Positions 52,180 through 64,000 of a stretch of DNA of 64,000 nucleotides are shown one piece after another (position 1 is the stretch's first letter; every line of letters begins with the position of its first letter). Source of the stretch: Solidesulfovibrio sp. (GTDB lineage: Bacteria > Desulfobacterota > Desulfovibrionia > Desulfovibrionales > Desulfovibrionaceae); the NCBI RefSeq assembly GCF_038562415.1, contig NZ_JBCFBA010000002.1, positions 18,222 through 82,221 on the forward strand, given 5' to 3'. A program made the position numbers and the translations under genes. Below the pieces are notes generated by a model. That model did not search any database and had not been told where the DNA came from. It saw nothing but the letters and a program-made list of their open reading frames with translations.

Positions 52180-53346
52180 ATGAAACGATCGTTGCGAATC
52201 GTGGTCGCCGGGTTTGCCGTGGGCTTTCCCTTGGGCGGCCAGTTGTGGATGATGCTGCATTTCGCCGAGGGCCTGAGCCGGCTGGGCCATGAAGTGACCT
52301 TTCTGGAGGACACGTCCAACTGGGCCTACCCGTTCGATCCGGTGCTCGGCCACCCCGTGGACAACTCCGAGCGGGGCCGCGAGGCCGTGGACAGGCTGTT
52401 TCGCCGCGCCGGGCTCACGGGGCACTGGGCCTACGTGAGCGAGATCGAGGGCCGGCTCTACGGCATGGACCGGGCGACGCTCGACCGCCGCCTGGCCGAG
52501 GCCGATTTTTTCCTCAACGTCTCCGCCGTGCTGCCCCTCAAGGAAGAGTACTTCCAGGCCCCGGTGACGGCCGTCATCGACACCGACCCGGTCTTCACCC
52601 AGGTCAAGGTGGCCACCGACCCCTGGACCCGCGACTATTACCGCCGACACGACGTCTGCTTCACCTACGGCTACAACCTGCCCGGCGGCGGCACCGACGT
52701 GCCCCTGTCGGACGTGGATTGGAAGCCGCTGTTGCCCCCGGTGATCCTCGACCGGTGGCCCGTGGGCCAGGGCCGGGGGGACCGCTACACCACCGTCGGC
52801 ACCTGGGAGGCCCGGGACCGGGACGTGGAGGTGGCCGGCCGCCGGCTTTCCTGGCGCAAGAACGTCAAATACGAGGCCATCCTCGACCTGCCCTCCACCC
52901 TGCGCGACATTCCCTTGGGCATGGCCATGAGCGGCATGTGCAACGACGCCTGGCGGTACGCCGCGGCCGGCTGGGAGGTGCGCGAGGGCCTGGAGGTCTC
53001 GCGCGACCCCGACACCTACCGCGACTACATCCGGGGCTCCCGGGGCGAATTCACCATCGCCAAGGACCAGAACGTGGTGCTCAAAAGCGGCTGGTTCTCC
53101 GACCGCACGGCCACCTACCTGGCCTCGGGCCGGCCGGCCGTGGTGGAGGACACGGGCTTTGGCCGCTACCTGCCCGTGGGCGAGGGGCTTTTTCCCTTCG
53201 AGGGCCACGACGGCGCGGTCGAGGCCCTGCGCGCCGCCGAGGCCGATCCGGTGCGCGCCGGCAAGGTCGCCCGGGAAATCGCCGGGGACTTCTTCGACAG
53301 CGACAAGGTCCTGGCCGGGCTTTTGCGGGCCTGCGGGCTGGCCTAG
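52180..53346 (+). CDS. Glycosyltransferase-like protein
   Basis: 388 aa. Two Rossmann-like halves: IVVAGFAVGFPLGGQLWMMLHFAEGLSRLGHEVTFLE at the start, and a C-terminal half with KSGWFSDRTATYLASGRPAVVEDTGFGRYLPVGEG, resembling the acceptor-donor regions of GT-B enzymes. The usual GT4 Glu pair is not clearly present. It is co-transcribed with the upstream deacetylase. The start ATG begins the first beta strand. Donor and acceptor unknown. Confidence 0.7.
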   Translation: MKRSLRIVVAGFAVGFPLGGQLWMMLHFAEGLSRLGHEVTFLEDTSNWAYPFDPVLGHPVDNSERGREAVDRLFRRAGLTGHWAYVSEIEGRLYGMDRATLDRRLAEADFFLNVSAVLPLKEEYFQAPVTAVIDTDPVFTQVKVATDPWTRDYYRRHDVCFTYGYNLPGGGTDVPLSDVDWKPLLPPVILDRWPVGQGRGDRYTTVGTWEARDRDVEVAGRRLSWRKNVKYEAILDLPSTLRDIPLGMAMSGMCNDAWRYAAAGWEVREGLEVSRDPDTYRDYIRGSRGEFTIAKDQNVVLKSGWFSDRTATYLASGRPAVVEDTGFGRYLPVGEGLFPFEGHDGAVEALRAAEADPVRAGKVAREIAGDFFDSDKVLAGLLRACGLA

Positions 53347-53423
53347 GCGGCAATTGCGACGATTTCGGGAGATCGCCCCCTAACCCGTTGAAAACCGTTT
53401 GACTTCGGGCTAATAGGTCGCCG

Positions 53424-54896
<1,473 letters not shown>

Positions 54897-54903
54897 CCCA
54901 CCG

Positions 54904-56145
54904 ATGGCCCCTCCCGCGACCTACAACATCCTGATGTATTCCCACGACACCTACGGTCTGGGACATCTGCGGCGCACCATGGCCATCGCCGAGCATCTGC
55001 GCCAGCGCGGGGTCAACATCCTCATCCTCACCGGCTCGTCCCTGGCCGGGCGCTACGAGACCCCCGACGGCGTGGATTTCGTGCGCATCCCCGGCATGAT
55101 CAAGAAGACCAACGAGGAATACCTCCCCCTTTCCATCAAGATCAACGCCCGCCATGCCCTCAACATCCGGCGCAACATCATCGTGGCCACGGCCAAGGCC
55201 TTCCAGCCCCACCTGTTCATCGTGGACAAGGCGCCCATGGGCCTGCGGCGCGAGGTCATCCCCACGCTCAAGTGGCTGCGGCGCTGCATGCCCCGCACCC
55301 GCACCATCCTGGGGCTGCGCGACATCATGGACGACGCCGCCTCCACCAGCCGCGAATGGGCGGAGAAAGGCGTCTACGACGTGCTCGACCGCTATTATTC
55401 GGAAATCTGGGTCTACGGGGACAAGGGGCTCTACGATCCCGTGGTCGAGTACGCCATCCCCGAGTCCATCAGCCGCAAGATGGTCTTTACCGGCTACATC
55501 CCGCGCCACGTGCCCTCGCCCCAGTCCATGGCCCGGGTGCGGCGCGAGGAGCGGCTGTCGCCCGAGGAAAAGCTCGTGGTGGTCACCACGGGCGGCGGCG
55601 GCGACGGCTATCCCCTCATGGACGCCTACCTGGGCATGCTGGAGGCCGGCGGCGCGCCCGAACACCGGGTGATCTTCGTCTCGGGGCCGTTCATGCCCAA
55701 GTCCGACCGCGAGGCCGTGGCCAGGCGGGCCGGGCGGCTGCGGGCCCGGTTCTACCATTTCTACCGCCGCATGGAGACGCTGCTCGGCCTGGCCGACGCG
55801 GTGGTGACCATGGGCGGCTACAACACCACCTGCGAGATCCTGTCCCAGGGCAAGCCCTGCCTGGTGGTGCCGCGCGAGGTGCCGCGCCTGGAGCAGCGCA
55901 TCCGGGCCGAGGTCTTAAGCGCCAAGGGGCTGATCGAATTCCTGCCCTGGGACGCGCTCACGCCCCGGACCATCGGCGAGCGCCTGAGCCGCCTGCTCGG
56001 CGATCCCGGCCCCTACCGGACGGCCATGGCCACCTTTCCCTTCACGGGCCTGTCGGTGATTTCCCAACGCGTGGCCGCCTTTCGCGAGGCGATGTGCCGC
56101 GTCGATGCGTCGGCCTGCCCCCCGCCCGACGCCGCGCCGCGTTAA
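54904..56145 (+). CDS. MurG-like glycosyltransferase family protein
   Basis: 413 aa. The N-terminus ILMYSHDTYGLGHLRRTMAIAEHLRQRG and the C-terminal half (VTMGGYNTTCEILSQGKPCLVVPREVPRLEQRIRAE) match predicted COG4671-type glycosyltransferases, which resemble MurG in fold. The start is 7 nt after the sigma-54 gene stop. Its stop codon overlaps the convergent LysE gene's stop within a TTAA. Confidence 0.83.
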   Translation: MAPPATYNILMYSHDTYGLGHLRRTMAIAEHLRQRGVNILILTGSSLAGRYETPDGVDFVRIPGMIKKTNEEYLPLSIKINARHALNIRRNIIVATAKAFQPHLFIVDKAPMGLRREVIPTLKWLRRCMPRTRTILGLRDIMDDAASTSREWAEKGVYDVLDRYYSEIWVYGDKGLYDPVVEYAIPESISRKMVFTGYIPRHVPSPQSMARVRREERLSPEEKLVVVTTGGGGDGYPLMDAYLGMLEAGGAPEHRVIFVSGPFMPKSDREAVARRAGRLRARFYHFYRRMETLLGLADAVVTMGGYNTTCEILSQGKPCLVVPREVPRLEQRIRAEVLSAKGLIEFLPWDALTPRTIGERLSRLLGDPGPYRTAMATFPFTGLSVISQRVAAFREAMCRVDASACPPPDAAPR

Positions 56146-56750
56146 GCCGCGAAAAAGACCGCCCACAACCCGAAGGCCGCAAGCAGCGCGCCGCACACCC
56201 GCCTGATGCTGCCCAGGCGCGCCAGCAGCCGCAGCCGCAGGAACTTCCCGCCCAGGGCGATGGCCGCCCACCACAGCATGGAACCGCAGAAAACCCCGGC
56301 CACCACGGCCGTGGCCTCGGCGGTTTTGGCGTCCAGCCGCCCCAGGCCGAAGCCGGCGAAAATGGCCAGAAATCCCACCACGGTCAGGGGATTGGTCAGG
56401 GTGAGCAGGAAAACGGAGACAAACGCCCCGGCATAGCGCCGCTTGGGGACCTCGGCCGGCTTGGGCGCGGCCTTGGTCGCCAGCAGCCGGATGCCCAGGC
56501 CGAGGAGAAACAGCCCCCCGGCCATCTGCAGGAGGCGGGCGTGCTCGGCCAGGAAGTCGGAAACGGCGGTCAGGCCGAAGGCGGCCACCGCGCCGTAGAA
56601 GGCGTCGGCCGCGGCCGCGCCCATGCCGGAGAGCAGCCCCACCCGCAGCCCCGAGGTGATGGCCCGCTGCAGGCACAGCATGCCCACCGCGCCGAACGGC
56701 ATGGCGATCACGGCGCCGATGGCGAAGCCCTTGAGAAAAAACGCCGGCAT
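56142..56750 (-). CDS. LysE-family amino acid exporter
   Basis: 202 aa with about six membrane segments. Signatures FAIGAVIAMPFGAVGMLCLQRAI and FLLTLTNPLTVVGFLAIFAGFG match RhtB/LysE exporters. It probably exports an amino acid or similar small compound; substrate not determined. The stop shares a TTAA with the opposing gene. Confidence 0.85.
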   Translation of the reverse strand: MPAFFLKGFAIGAVIAMPFGAVGMLCLQRAITSGLRVGLLSGMGAAAADAFYGAVAAFGLTAVSDFLAEHARLLQMAGGLFLLGLGIRLLATKAAPKPAEVPKRRYAGAFVSVFLLTLTNPLTVVGFLAIFAGFGLGRLDAKTAEATAVVAGVFCGSMLWWAAIALGGKFLRLRLLARLGSIRRVCGALLAAFGLWAVFFAA

Positions 56751-56836
56751 GGGGACAGGGGGTACAAGGTTTCGCCCGGCCGGGCAAGGCGGCCGGGGAT
56801 GCGGCGCTCCCGGGACGGAGCCTGCGAAGTGGCGGT

Positions 56837-57348
56837 CTAGCCGGCGAGGCCGGCGCAGGTCGCGGTTTCGCGCTCGAAGCCGAGCAGGTCGATATCCGCC
56901 GCCTTGACGCCGTAGGCGCCGAGCAGCCCGTGGATCTGGCCGCGGTGGTGCGTCTGGTGGTTGAAGAAATGGTGCAGGCACAGGGCCAGGGGCAGGGCCA
57001 TGGGCCGGCCGTCGGTGGTGACGTAGGTCAGGGTTCCGCCCAGGCGGGTCGCGTCGAGGTCGCGGCAGAAGGCCTCGGCGCGGGCCTCCTCGACCAGCCG
57101 GGCGGCGCTGAGCGCGGCCAGGGCCGGGTAGGGCACGGCATCCACGCTGGGCACGGGCTCCCCCTGGCCGGTGAAGCGGTGCAGCCACAACCGGTCGGCC
57201 AGGACGAGGTGGTTGGCGATGGCGATGACGGAGCCGAAATTGACGGCGCTCGGGGCGGCCAGGGTCTCGGGCGCGAGGGTGGCCATGGCGGCGTACAGGC
57301 GGGCGTTGGCCCAGGCGTTGTAGCGGGACAGGGTCGTCGAAAGGGCCT

Positions 57349-57352
<4 letters not shown>
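56837..57352 (-). CDS. DinB-family metalloprotein
   Basis: 171 aa four-helix-bundle protein. Three metal-type His positions are seen in IANHLVLAD and in CLHHFFNHQTHHRGQIHGLL, typical of DinB/YfiT-like proteins that bind a divalent metal or act as thiol transferases. It overlaps the histidine kinase gene upstream (ATGA), so both are co-translated. Confidence 0.83.
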
Positions 57353-59316
<1,964 letters not shown>

Positions 59317-59537
59317 CTTGGCCTCTGCATGCCGATGCGGTTCGTATCCGCCGCGAGCCAACAGGCTGAGCCTCGGCCGCCACCCTACCCGAGGAAGCCG
59401 GAAAACGGAAGGAGGAACTCGGGCCAGGCGACTTCGCGGGGGAGGGCGCCCGTTTCCCTCGCGGCCACGCCCGGCTTGCGCTGGCATTTTCCCTTCGTTA
59501 TCCTGGCTGCATACGCCAATGCGCCCAAGGAGTTCCC

Positions 59538-59987
59538 ATGCCCACCCGCTACGTCCACACCAATGTCATCGCCCGCGACTGGCGGGTTCTGGCCTCCTTT
59601 TACGTCCGGCTCTTCGATTGCAAGCCCGTGCCGCCCGAACGGGACCTTTCCGGCGACTGGCTCGACGCCGCCACGGCCATCGAAGGCGCGCACGTAACCG
59701 GCGTCCACCTGCGCCTGCCCGGCCACGGCGATACCGGCCCGACACTGGAAATCTTCTCCTACGACGCCATGCCCGACCATCCCGACATCGCGGCCAACAC
59801 CCCGGGGTTTGCCCACATCGCCTTTCTCGTCGACGACGTGGCGGCCGTGGCCGAGGCGGTGATCGCCGCCGGCGGTTCGGCCATCGGGGACGTCGCCAAC
59901 CGCGACGTGCCCGGCGTGGGCCGGCTGTCCTTCCAGTATCTGCGCGACCCCGAGGGCAACATCCTCGAGGTCCAGCGCTGGTCCTGA
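59538..59987 (+). CDS. VOC/glyoxalase-like metal enzyme
   Basis: 149 aa, a pair of beta-alpha-beta-beta-beta units: YVHTNVIARDWRVLASFYVRLFDCKP, GVHLRL, then GFAHIAFLVDD and DPEGNILEVQRWS. His and Glu positions fit a VOC metal site. Role could be glyoxalase-like, dioxygenase or resistance; cannot be told. It is 114 nt upstream of dnaE, same strand. Confidence 0.8.
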   Translation: MPTRYVHTNVIARDWRVLASFYVRLFDCKPVPPERDLSGDWLDAATAIEGAHVTGVHLRLPGHGDTGPTLEIFSYDAMPDHPDIAANTPGFAHIAFLVDDVAAVAEAVIAAGGSAIGDVANRDVPGVGRLSFQYLRDPEGNILEVQRWS

Positions 59988-60101
59988 CGCCGCCGTCCGC
60001 TTCCCCAACGATATCCGCCCCGTTTCCAGACCGGGGCTTGTGCGCTATGACGTCCCCGGCGGGATGTCCCGCGCCGGTCCATTTCTTACCCGAAAAGCGC
60101 C

Positions 60102-63100
60102 ATGCCCGATTTCGTCCATCTGCACTGCCACACCGAATACAGCCTCCTCGACGGGGCCATCCGCATCGGCGACCTCGTCAAGACGGCCGCCTCCTTCGGC
60201 TCGCCGGCCGCGGCCATCACCGACCACGGCAACCTCCACGGCGCGCTGATCTTCTACGACACGGCCAAGAAGGCCGGCCTCAAGCCCATCATCGGCTGCG
60301 AGGTCTACGTGGCCGACGGCAGCCGCCACGACCGCGAACCCAAGTCGCCGCGCTACCACCTGGTGCTTTTGGCCCAGAACATGACCGGCTACCACAACCT
60401 GCTCAAGCTCGTGACGCTGGGGCACACCGAGGGCTTCCACTACAAGCCGCGCGTGGACAAGGAGCTGCTCGGCAAATATGGCGAGGGCCTGATCGCGCTT
60501 TCGGCCTGCCTCAAGGGCGAGGTCAACCAGAAGCTCCTCAAGCAGGGCAAGGACCGGGCCGTGGCCATGACCCGGGAATACATGGCCCTGTTCCCGGACC
60601 GCTTCTACCTGGAGCTGCAAGCCAACGGCATTCCCGAGCAGACCACGGTCAACAATTTCCTCATCGAACTGGCCGACGACCTCAAGCTCCCGCTTGTGGC
60701 CACCAACGACTGCCACTACCTGCGGGCCGACGACGCCGAGGCCCACGACATCCTGCTGTGCATCCAGACCGCCGCCTGCGTGGACGACCAAAAGCGCATG
60801 CGCTTTACCACGAAAGACCTCTACTACCGCACGCCCGACGAGATGGCCGCCGCCTTTCCCGACCTGCCGCAAGCCCTGGCCAACACCTGCGAGATCGCCG
60901 AGCGCATCGACCTGTCGCTCAAATTCGGCGACTACCATTTCCCGGTCTACAAGACGCCGCCCGGCAAATCCCTGGACGACGTCATGGCCGACATGGCCCG
61001 GGCCGGCCTCAAGGACCGCCTGGCCAAGATGCCGGGGGCGGAACCGAAGAAATACTGGGATCGTCTGGAGCTCGAACTCGACGTCATCAAGCAGATGGGC
61101 TTCCCGGGCTACTTCCTCATCGTCCAGGACTTCATCAACTGGGCCAAGGACCACGGCATCCCGGTCGGCCCGGGCCGCGGCTCGGCGGCCGGGTCGCTGG
61201 TCGCCTATGCGCTGCGCATCACCAACCTCGATCCGCTGCCCTACGACCTCCTCTTCGAGCGCTTCCTCAATATCGAGCGCGTGAGCATGCCCGATATCGA
61301 CGTCGATTTCTGCGAGCGCCGCCGCTACGAGGTCATCCGCTACGTCACCGAGCGCTACGGCGAGGACGCCGTGGCGCAAATCACCACCTTCGGCACCATG
61401 AAGGCCAAGGCCGCGGTGCGCGACGTCGGCCGGGCGCTCGGCATGACCTTCGGCGAGACCGACCGCATCGCCAAGCTCATCCCCGAAGAGCTCAAGATGA
61501 CCATCGACAAGGCCTTGGAGCGCGAGCCGGAACTCAAGGTGCTCATGCGCACCGATCCCCGCATCGCCCGCCTCATCGACGTTTCCCGCCGCCTGGAGGG
61601 CCTGGCCCGCCACGCCTCCACCCACGCCGCCGGCGTGGTCGTCTCCGACACGGCCATGACCGAGTACGTGCCGCTGTACAAGGGCAAGAACAACGAAACC
61701 GTGACCCAGTGGGACATGAAGCGGGTGGAGAAGGCCGGGCTCGTCAAGTTCGACTTCCTGGGGCTTAAGACCATGACGGTCATCGACGACGCCCTCAAGA
61801 TCATCAAGGAGATGGGCGTCGAGCCGCCGGACCTGGACACCCTGGCGCTGACCGACGAGAAAACCTACGAACTCTTCGCCAAGGGCGACACCGACGGCAT
61901 CTTCCAGGTGGAAAGCCAGGGCATGCGCAAGTACCTGCGGATGCTTAAGCCCAACTGCTTCGAGGATTTGATCGCCATGCTCGCCCTCTACCGCCCCGGG
62001 CCGCTCGGGTCGGGCATGGTCGAGCAGTTCATCCGCCGCAAGCACGGCGAGGACCCGGTGGTCTACCCCCACCCGCTCCTGGAAGAGACGCTCAAGCCGA
62101 CCTACGGCGTCATCGTCTACCAGGAACAGGTCATGAAGATCGCCCAGGTGCTGGCCAGCTTTTCGCTCGGCGCCGGCGACCTGCTGCGCCGGGCCATGGG
62201 CAAGAAAAACGCCGAGGAGATGGCCAAACAGCGCGGCTTTTTCGTGGACGGCTGTGCGGGCAACGGCATCGAGGCCAAAAAGGCCAACGAGATCTTCGAC
62301 TTGATGGAGAAGTTCGCCGAGTACGGCTTCAACAAGTCCCACAGCGCCGCTTATGCCCTCATCTCCTACCACACGGCCTACCTCAAAGCGCATTACCCGG
62401 TGGCCTTCATGGCGGCGCTGATGACCTCGGACATGGAAAACCAGGAAAAGCTCCTGCAATACATCGCCGCCTGCCGCGACAACGACATCACGCTGCTGCC
62501 CCCGGACGTCAACGCCGGCCATCCCCATTTTTCCGTCAAGGACAACAAGATCCTCTACGGCCTGGCCGCCGTGAAAAACATCGGCCGCGACGCCGTGCTG
62601 GAAATCGTGGCCGAGCGCGAGGCGAATGGCCCTTTCTCGTCGCTGCTCGATTTCACCAGCCGCGTGAACCGCAAGATCACCAAGCGCGTCATCGAATACC
62701 TCATCAAATGCGGCGCCTGCGACGGCTTCGGCTGTTCCCGGGCCGGGCTTTTCGCCGGCCTCGACCAGGCCGTGGCCGTGGGCCAGAAGCGGGCGGCCGA
62801 CAAGAATGACGGCCGGCTCTCGCTCATGGCGCTCATGCCCGAAAAGCCCAAGCCCACCACGGGGCTGGGGCTCGCCTGCCCGGAAGCCGACCTGCCCGAA
62901 TGGCTCCACGAGGAGATGATGGCCTTCGAAAAGGAGGCCCTGGGCTTCTACCTCACCAGCCATCCGCTGCTGGCCTACGAACGCGACCTGCGGGCCATGC
63001 GCACGACCACCCTTGCCCAATGCGCCGGCATCGAGCCCGGCGTCGAGGTCAAAGTCGCCTGCATCTGCGTCTCCACCAAGGAAATCATCACCAAAAAGGG

Positions 63101-63560
63101 CCAGAAGATGGCCTTCTGCAAGCTGGAAGACCACCTCGGCGGCGAGGCCGAAGTGGTGGTCTTCTCGGACTGCTTCGCCGAATGCCGCGAGCACCTGACC
63201 GGCGACGCGCCGCTTTTTCTCACGGCCAAGATCGGCCAGTCCGAAGAAGCCCAGGGCGAAGGCAAGAAGCTCATCAAGCTGCAAGCAGTGCGCATCGATC
63301 CCCTGGCCAAGATCATCGGCGGCAGCGAGGAGCCCGTGGAAGTCGTCGTGGCCTGCCCCGAGGACAAGCCCGTTCCCCTGGACCCCCTGGCCGACATCCT
63401 GCGCCGCTACCCCGGCCCCTGCACCGTGCACCTGATCCTGTCCCTGCCCAAGGCCGTGTGCCGGCTGCGCCTGGGGCATGGCTATGGCGTCAAGCGCTGC
63501 CCGGAACTGCGCCGCGAACTGGACGACTTCGAGCAGGGGGGGGCGGTGATGCGGCGGTAG
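60102..63560 (+). CDS. dnaE: DNA polymerase III alpha subunit
   Basis: 1152 aa. The PHP domain begins HLHCHTEYSLLDGA with three His (residues 6, 8, 10). The C-family polymerase palm contains GPGRGSAAGSLVAYAL and the catalytic Asp pair in PDIDVDF near 397-399. Then fingers and a helix-hairpin-helix, an OB-fold (VEVKVACICVSTKEIITKKGQKMAFCKLEDHLGG) and a short C-terminal tail that ends at DFEQGG. It is the replicative catalytic subunit. Length matches the DnaE1 group. Confidence 0.96.
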   Translation: MPDFVHLHCHTEYSLLDGAIRIGDLVKTAASFGSPAAAITDHGNLHGALIFYDTAKKAGLKPIIGCEVYVADGSRHDREPKSPRYHLVLLAQNMTGYHNLLKLVTLGHTEGFHYKPRVDKELLGKYGEGLIALSACLKGEVNQKLLKQGKDRAVAMTREYMALFPDRFYLELQANGIPEQTTVNNFLIELADDLKLPLVATNDCHYLRADDAEAHDILLCIQTAACVDDQKRMRFTTKDLYYRTPDEMAAAFPDLPQALANTCEIAERIDLSLKFGDYHFPVYKTPPGKSLDDVMADMARAGLKDRLAKMPGAEPKKYWDRLELELDVIKQMGFPGYFLIVQDFINWAKDHGIPVGPGRGSAAGSLVAYALRITNLDPLPYDLLFERFLNIERVSMPDIDVDFCERRRYEVIRYVTERYGEDAVAQITTFGTMKAKAAVRDVGRALGMTFGETDRIAKLIPEELKMTIDKALEREPELKVLMRTDPRIARLIDVSRRLEGLARHASTHAAGVVVSDTAMTEYVPLYKGKNNETVTQWDMKRVEKAGLVKFDFLGLKTMTVIDDALKIIKEMGVEPPDLDTLALTDEKTYELFAKGDTDGIFQVESQGMRKYLRMLKPNCFEDLIAMLALYRPGPLGSGMVEQFIRRKHGEDPVVYPHPLLEETLKPTYGVIVYQEQVMKIAQVLASFSLGAGDLLRRAMGKKNAEEMAKQRGFFVDGCAGNGIEAKKANEIFDLMEKFAEYGFNKSHSAAYALISYHTAYLKAHYPVAFMAALMTSDMENQEKLLQYIAACRDNDITLLPPDVNAGHPHFSVKDNKILYGLAAVKNIGRDAVLEIVAEREANGPFSSLLDFTSRVNRKITKRVIEYLIKCGACDGFGCSRAGLFAGLDQAVAVGQKRAADKNDGRLSLMALMPEKPKPTTGLGLACPEADLPEWLHEEMMAFEKEALGFYLTSHPLLAYERDLRAMRTTTLAQCAGIEPGVEVKVACICVSTKEIITKKGQKMAFCKLEDHLGGEAEVVVFSDCFAECREHLTGDAPLFLTAKIGQSEEAQGEGKKLIKLQAVRIDPLAKIIGGSEEPVEVVVACPEDKPVPLDPLADILRRYPGPCTVHLILSLPKAVCRLRLGHGYGVKRCPELRRELDDFEQGGAVMRR

Positions 63561-63596
63561 CGGGGCGGGGAGGGAAGGGAAGGGAAGAGGGAAGAT

Positions 63597-63647
63597 GCCT
63601 CCGGCGGCCAGGAGGGGGTGACCCCCTCCTGGACCTCCCCGACGGGG
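63597..63647. repeat. Second copy of the palindromic element
   Basis: Begins with the same 16 bases as the element at 27230, then an 11-bp perfect stem with a 3-nt loop (63608-63618 with 63622-63632), and then a short CCCC/GGGG hairpin. It lies 36 nt after dnaE and could terminate it, although no T-run follows. Confidence 0.7.
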
Positions 63648-63695
63648 CGAGTGGGAGGGAGGTCGGGAACGTCGGGCGGCGAAGCGTCGGTCGTT

Positions 63696-63768
63696 GTGGT
63701 GCCGGAAAGGGGCCTTGCGACACTGGCCGCAAAGCCGGCCAGCACGCAAGGCCCCTTTCCGGCACCAC
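63696..63768. repeat. Large inverted repeat, 24-bp perfect arms
   Basis: Arms 63696-63719 and 63745-63768 pair perfectly. The 25-nt loop contains a smaller 7-bp stem (63723-63729 with 63736-63742). No T-run. Confidence 0.85.
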
Positions 63769-63861
63769 GGGCGCCAGCGGCGAAGCGCCGCATTGGAAGA
63801 GTGTTTTCAATGAGGAAGCTGCGGTTGTGGCCGTTTGTCTTCCTGAAATCTTTTGTTGGGG

Positions 63862-63908
<47 letters not shown>

Positions 63909-64000
63909 CCCCCCCCCCGGCCCCCCCCCCGACCGCTCGTCGGCGGGGCTGGTCCATCCGTTGATCTGCGTCATCCGCACGTAAAGTTCAGCTGGGCGTG

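Noticed and set aside
60045..63749. A 1234-codon open frame on the minus strand
   Set aside because: Antisense of dnaE, which is certain from its PHP and palm motifs.

Overview
No RNA gene, phage, insertion sequence or CRISPR array was seen. The DNA is very GC-rich, and almost every gene casts long open shadow frames. The gene content suggests a Gram-negative anaerobe of the Desulfovibrionaceae (a large-genome, Solidesulfovibrio-like sulfate reducer). The basis is a complete nuo operon with a fused NuoB-C-D gene, an ATP sulfurylase/APS kinase fusion, many sigma-54 and two-component regulators, and DUF362 and LOG-type proteins. This placement is inference from gene content; no marker RNA is present.

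Layout. 1-1952: a minus-strand two-component pair (receiver-Hpt, then a sigma-54 response regulator cut by the window edge). 2182-5027: a squalene-cyclase-like protein, a Tat-exported DUF362 lipoprotein and a ChaN-like lipoprotein. 5031-7266: a small DUF333 protein, a formyltransferase-like enzyme with a novel tail, and a LysM envelope protein. 7734-13814: a membrane/cytosolic pair, a methyltransferase, a large LOG-domain protein and an HDOD protein. 13940-15631: the Sat/CysC fusion, whose sulfurylase active site looks degraded. 15647-30115: the complex I operon, transcribed leftwards as A-BCD-E-F-G-H-I-J-K-L-M-N, with a recognisable promoter and a triple-hairpin element between BCD and E.

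30304-31831: a small Cys-rich protein and LhgO. 31869-43415: a minus-strand surface locus of glycosyltransferases, a TPR/beta-module protein, a GGFPQP-repeat protein and a type I secretion ABC/HlyD pair. 43575-48515: an EAL-CBS-GGDEF protein, an orphan MlaF-like ATPase, an exported acetolactate decarboxylase and a membrane protein with a pseudopilin-like tail. 48527-56145: a polysaccharide polymerase/ligase, a secreted deacetylase, two glycosyltransferases and a sigma-54 activator with a degraded receiver. 56142-63560: a LysE exporter, a DinB protein, a hybrid histidine kinase, a VOC protein and DnaE. 63561-64000: non-coding, with inverted repeats and a long homopolymer that looks like an assembly artefact.

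How it fits together. Complex I supplies redox energy. The 31.8-43.4 kb and 48.5-56.1 kb blocks together look like machinery for making and exporting a glycan and a repeat-rich protein, with c-di-GMP and sigma-54 regulators alongside. The best candidate for an undescribed system is the 31.8-43.4 kb locus. A short beta module there also occurs on the tail of the formyltransferase-like enzyme at 5.4-6.4 kb.
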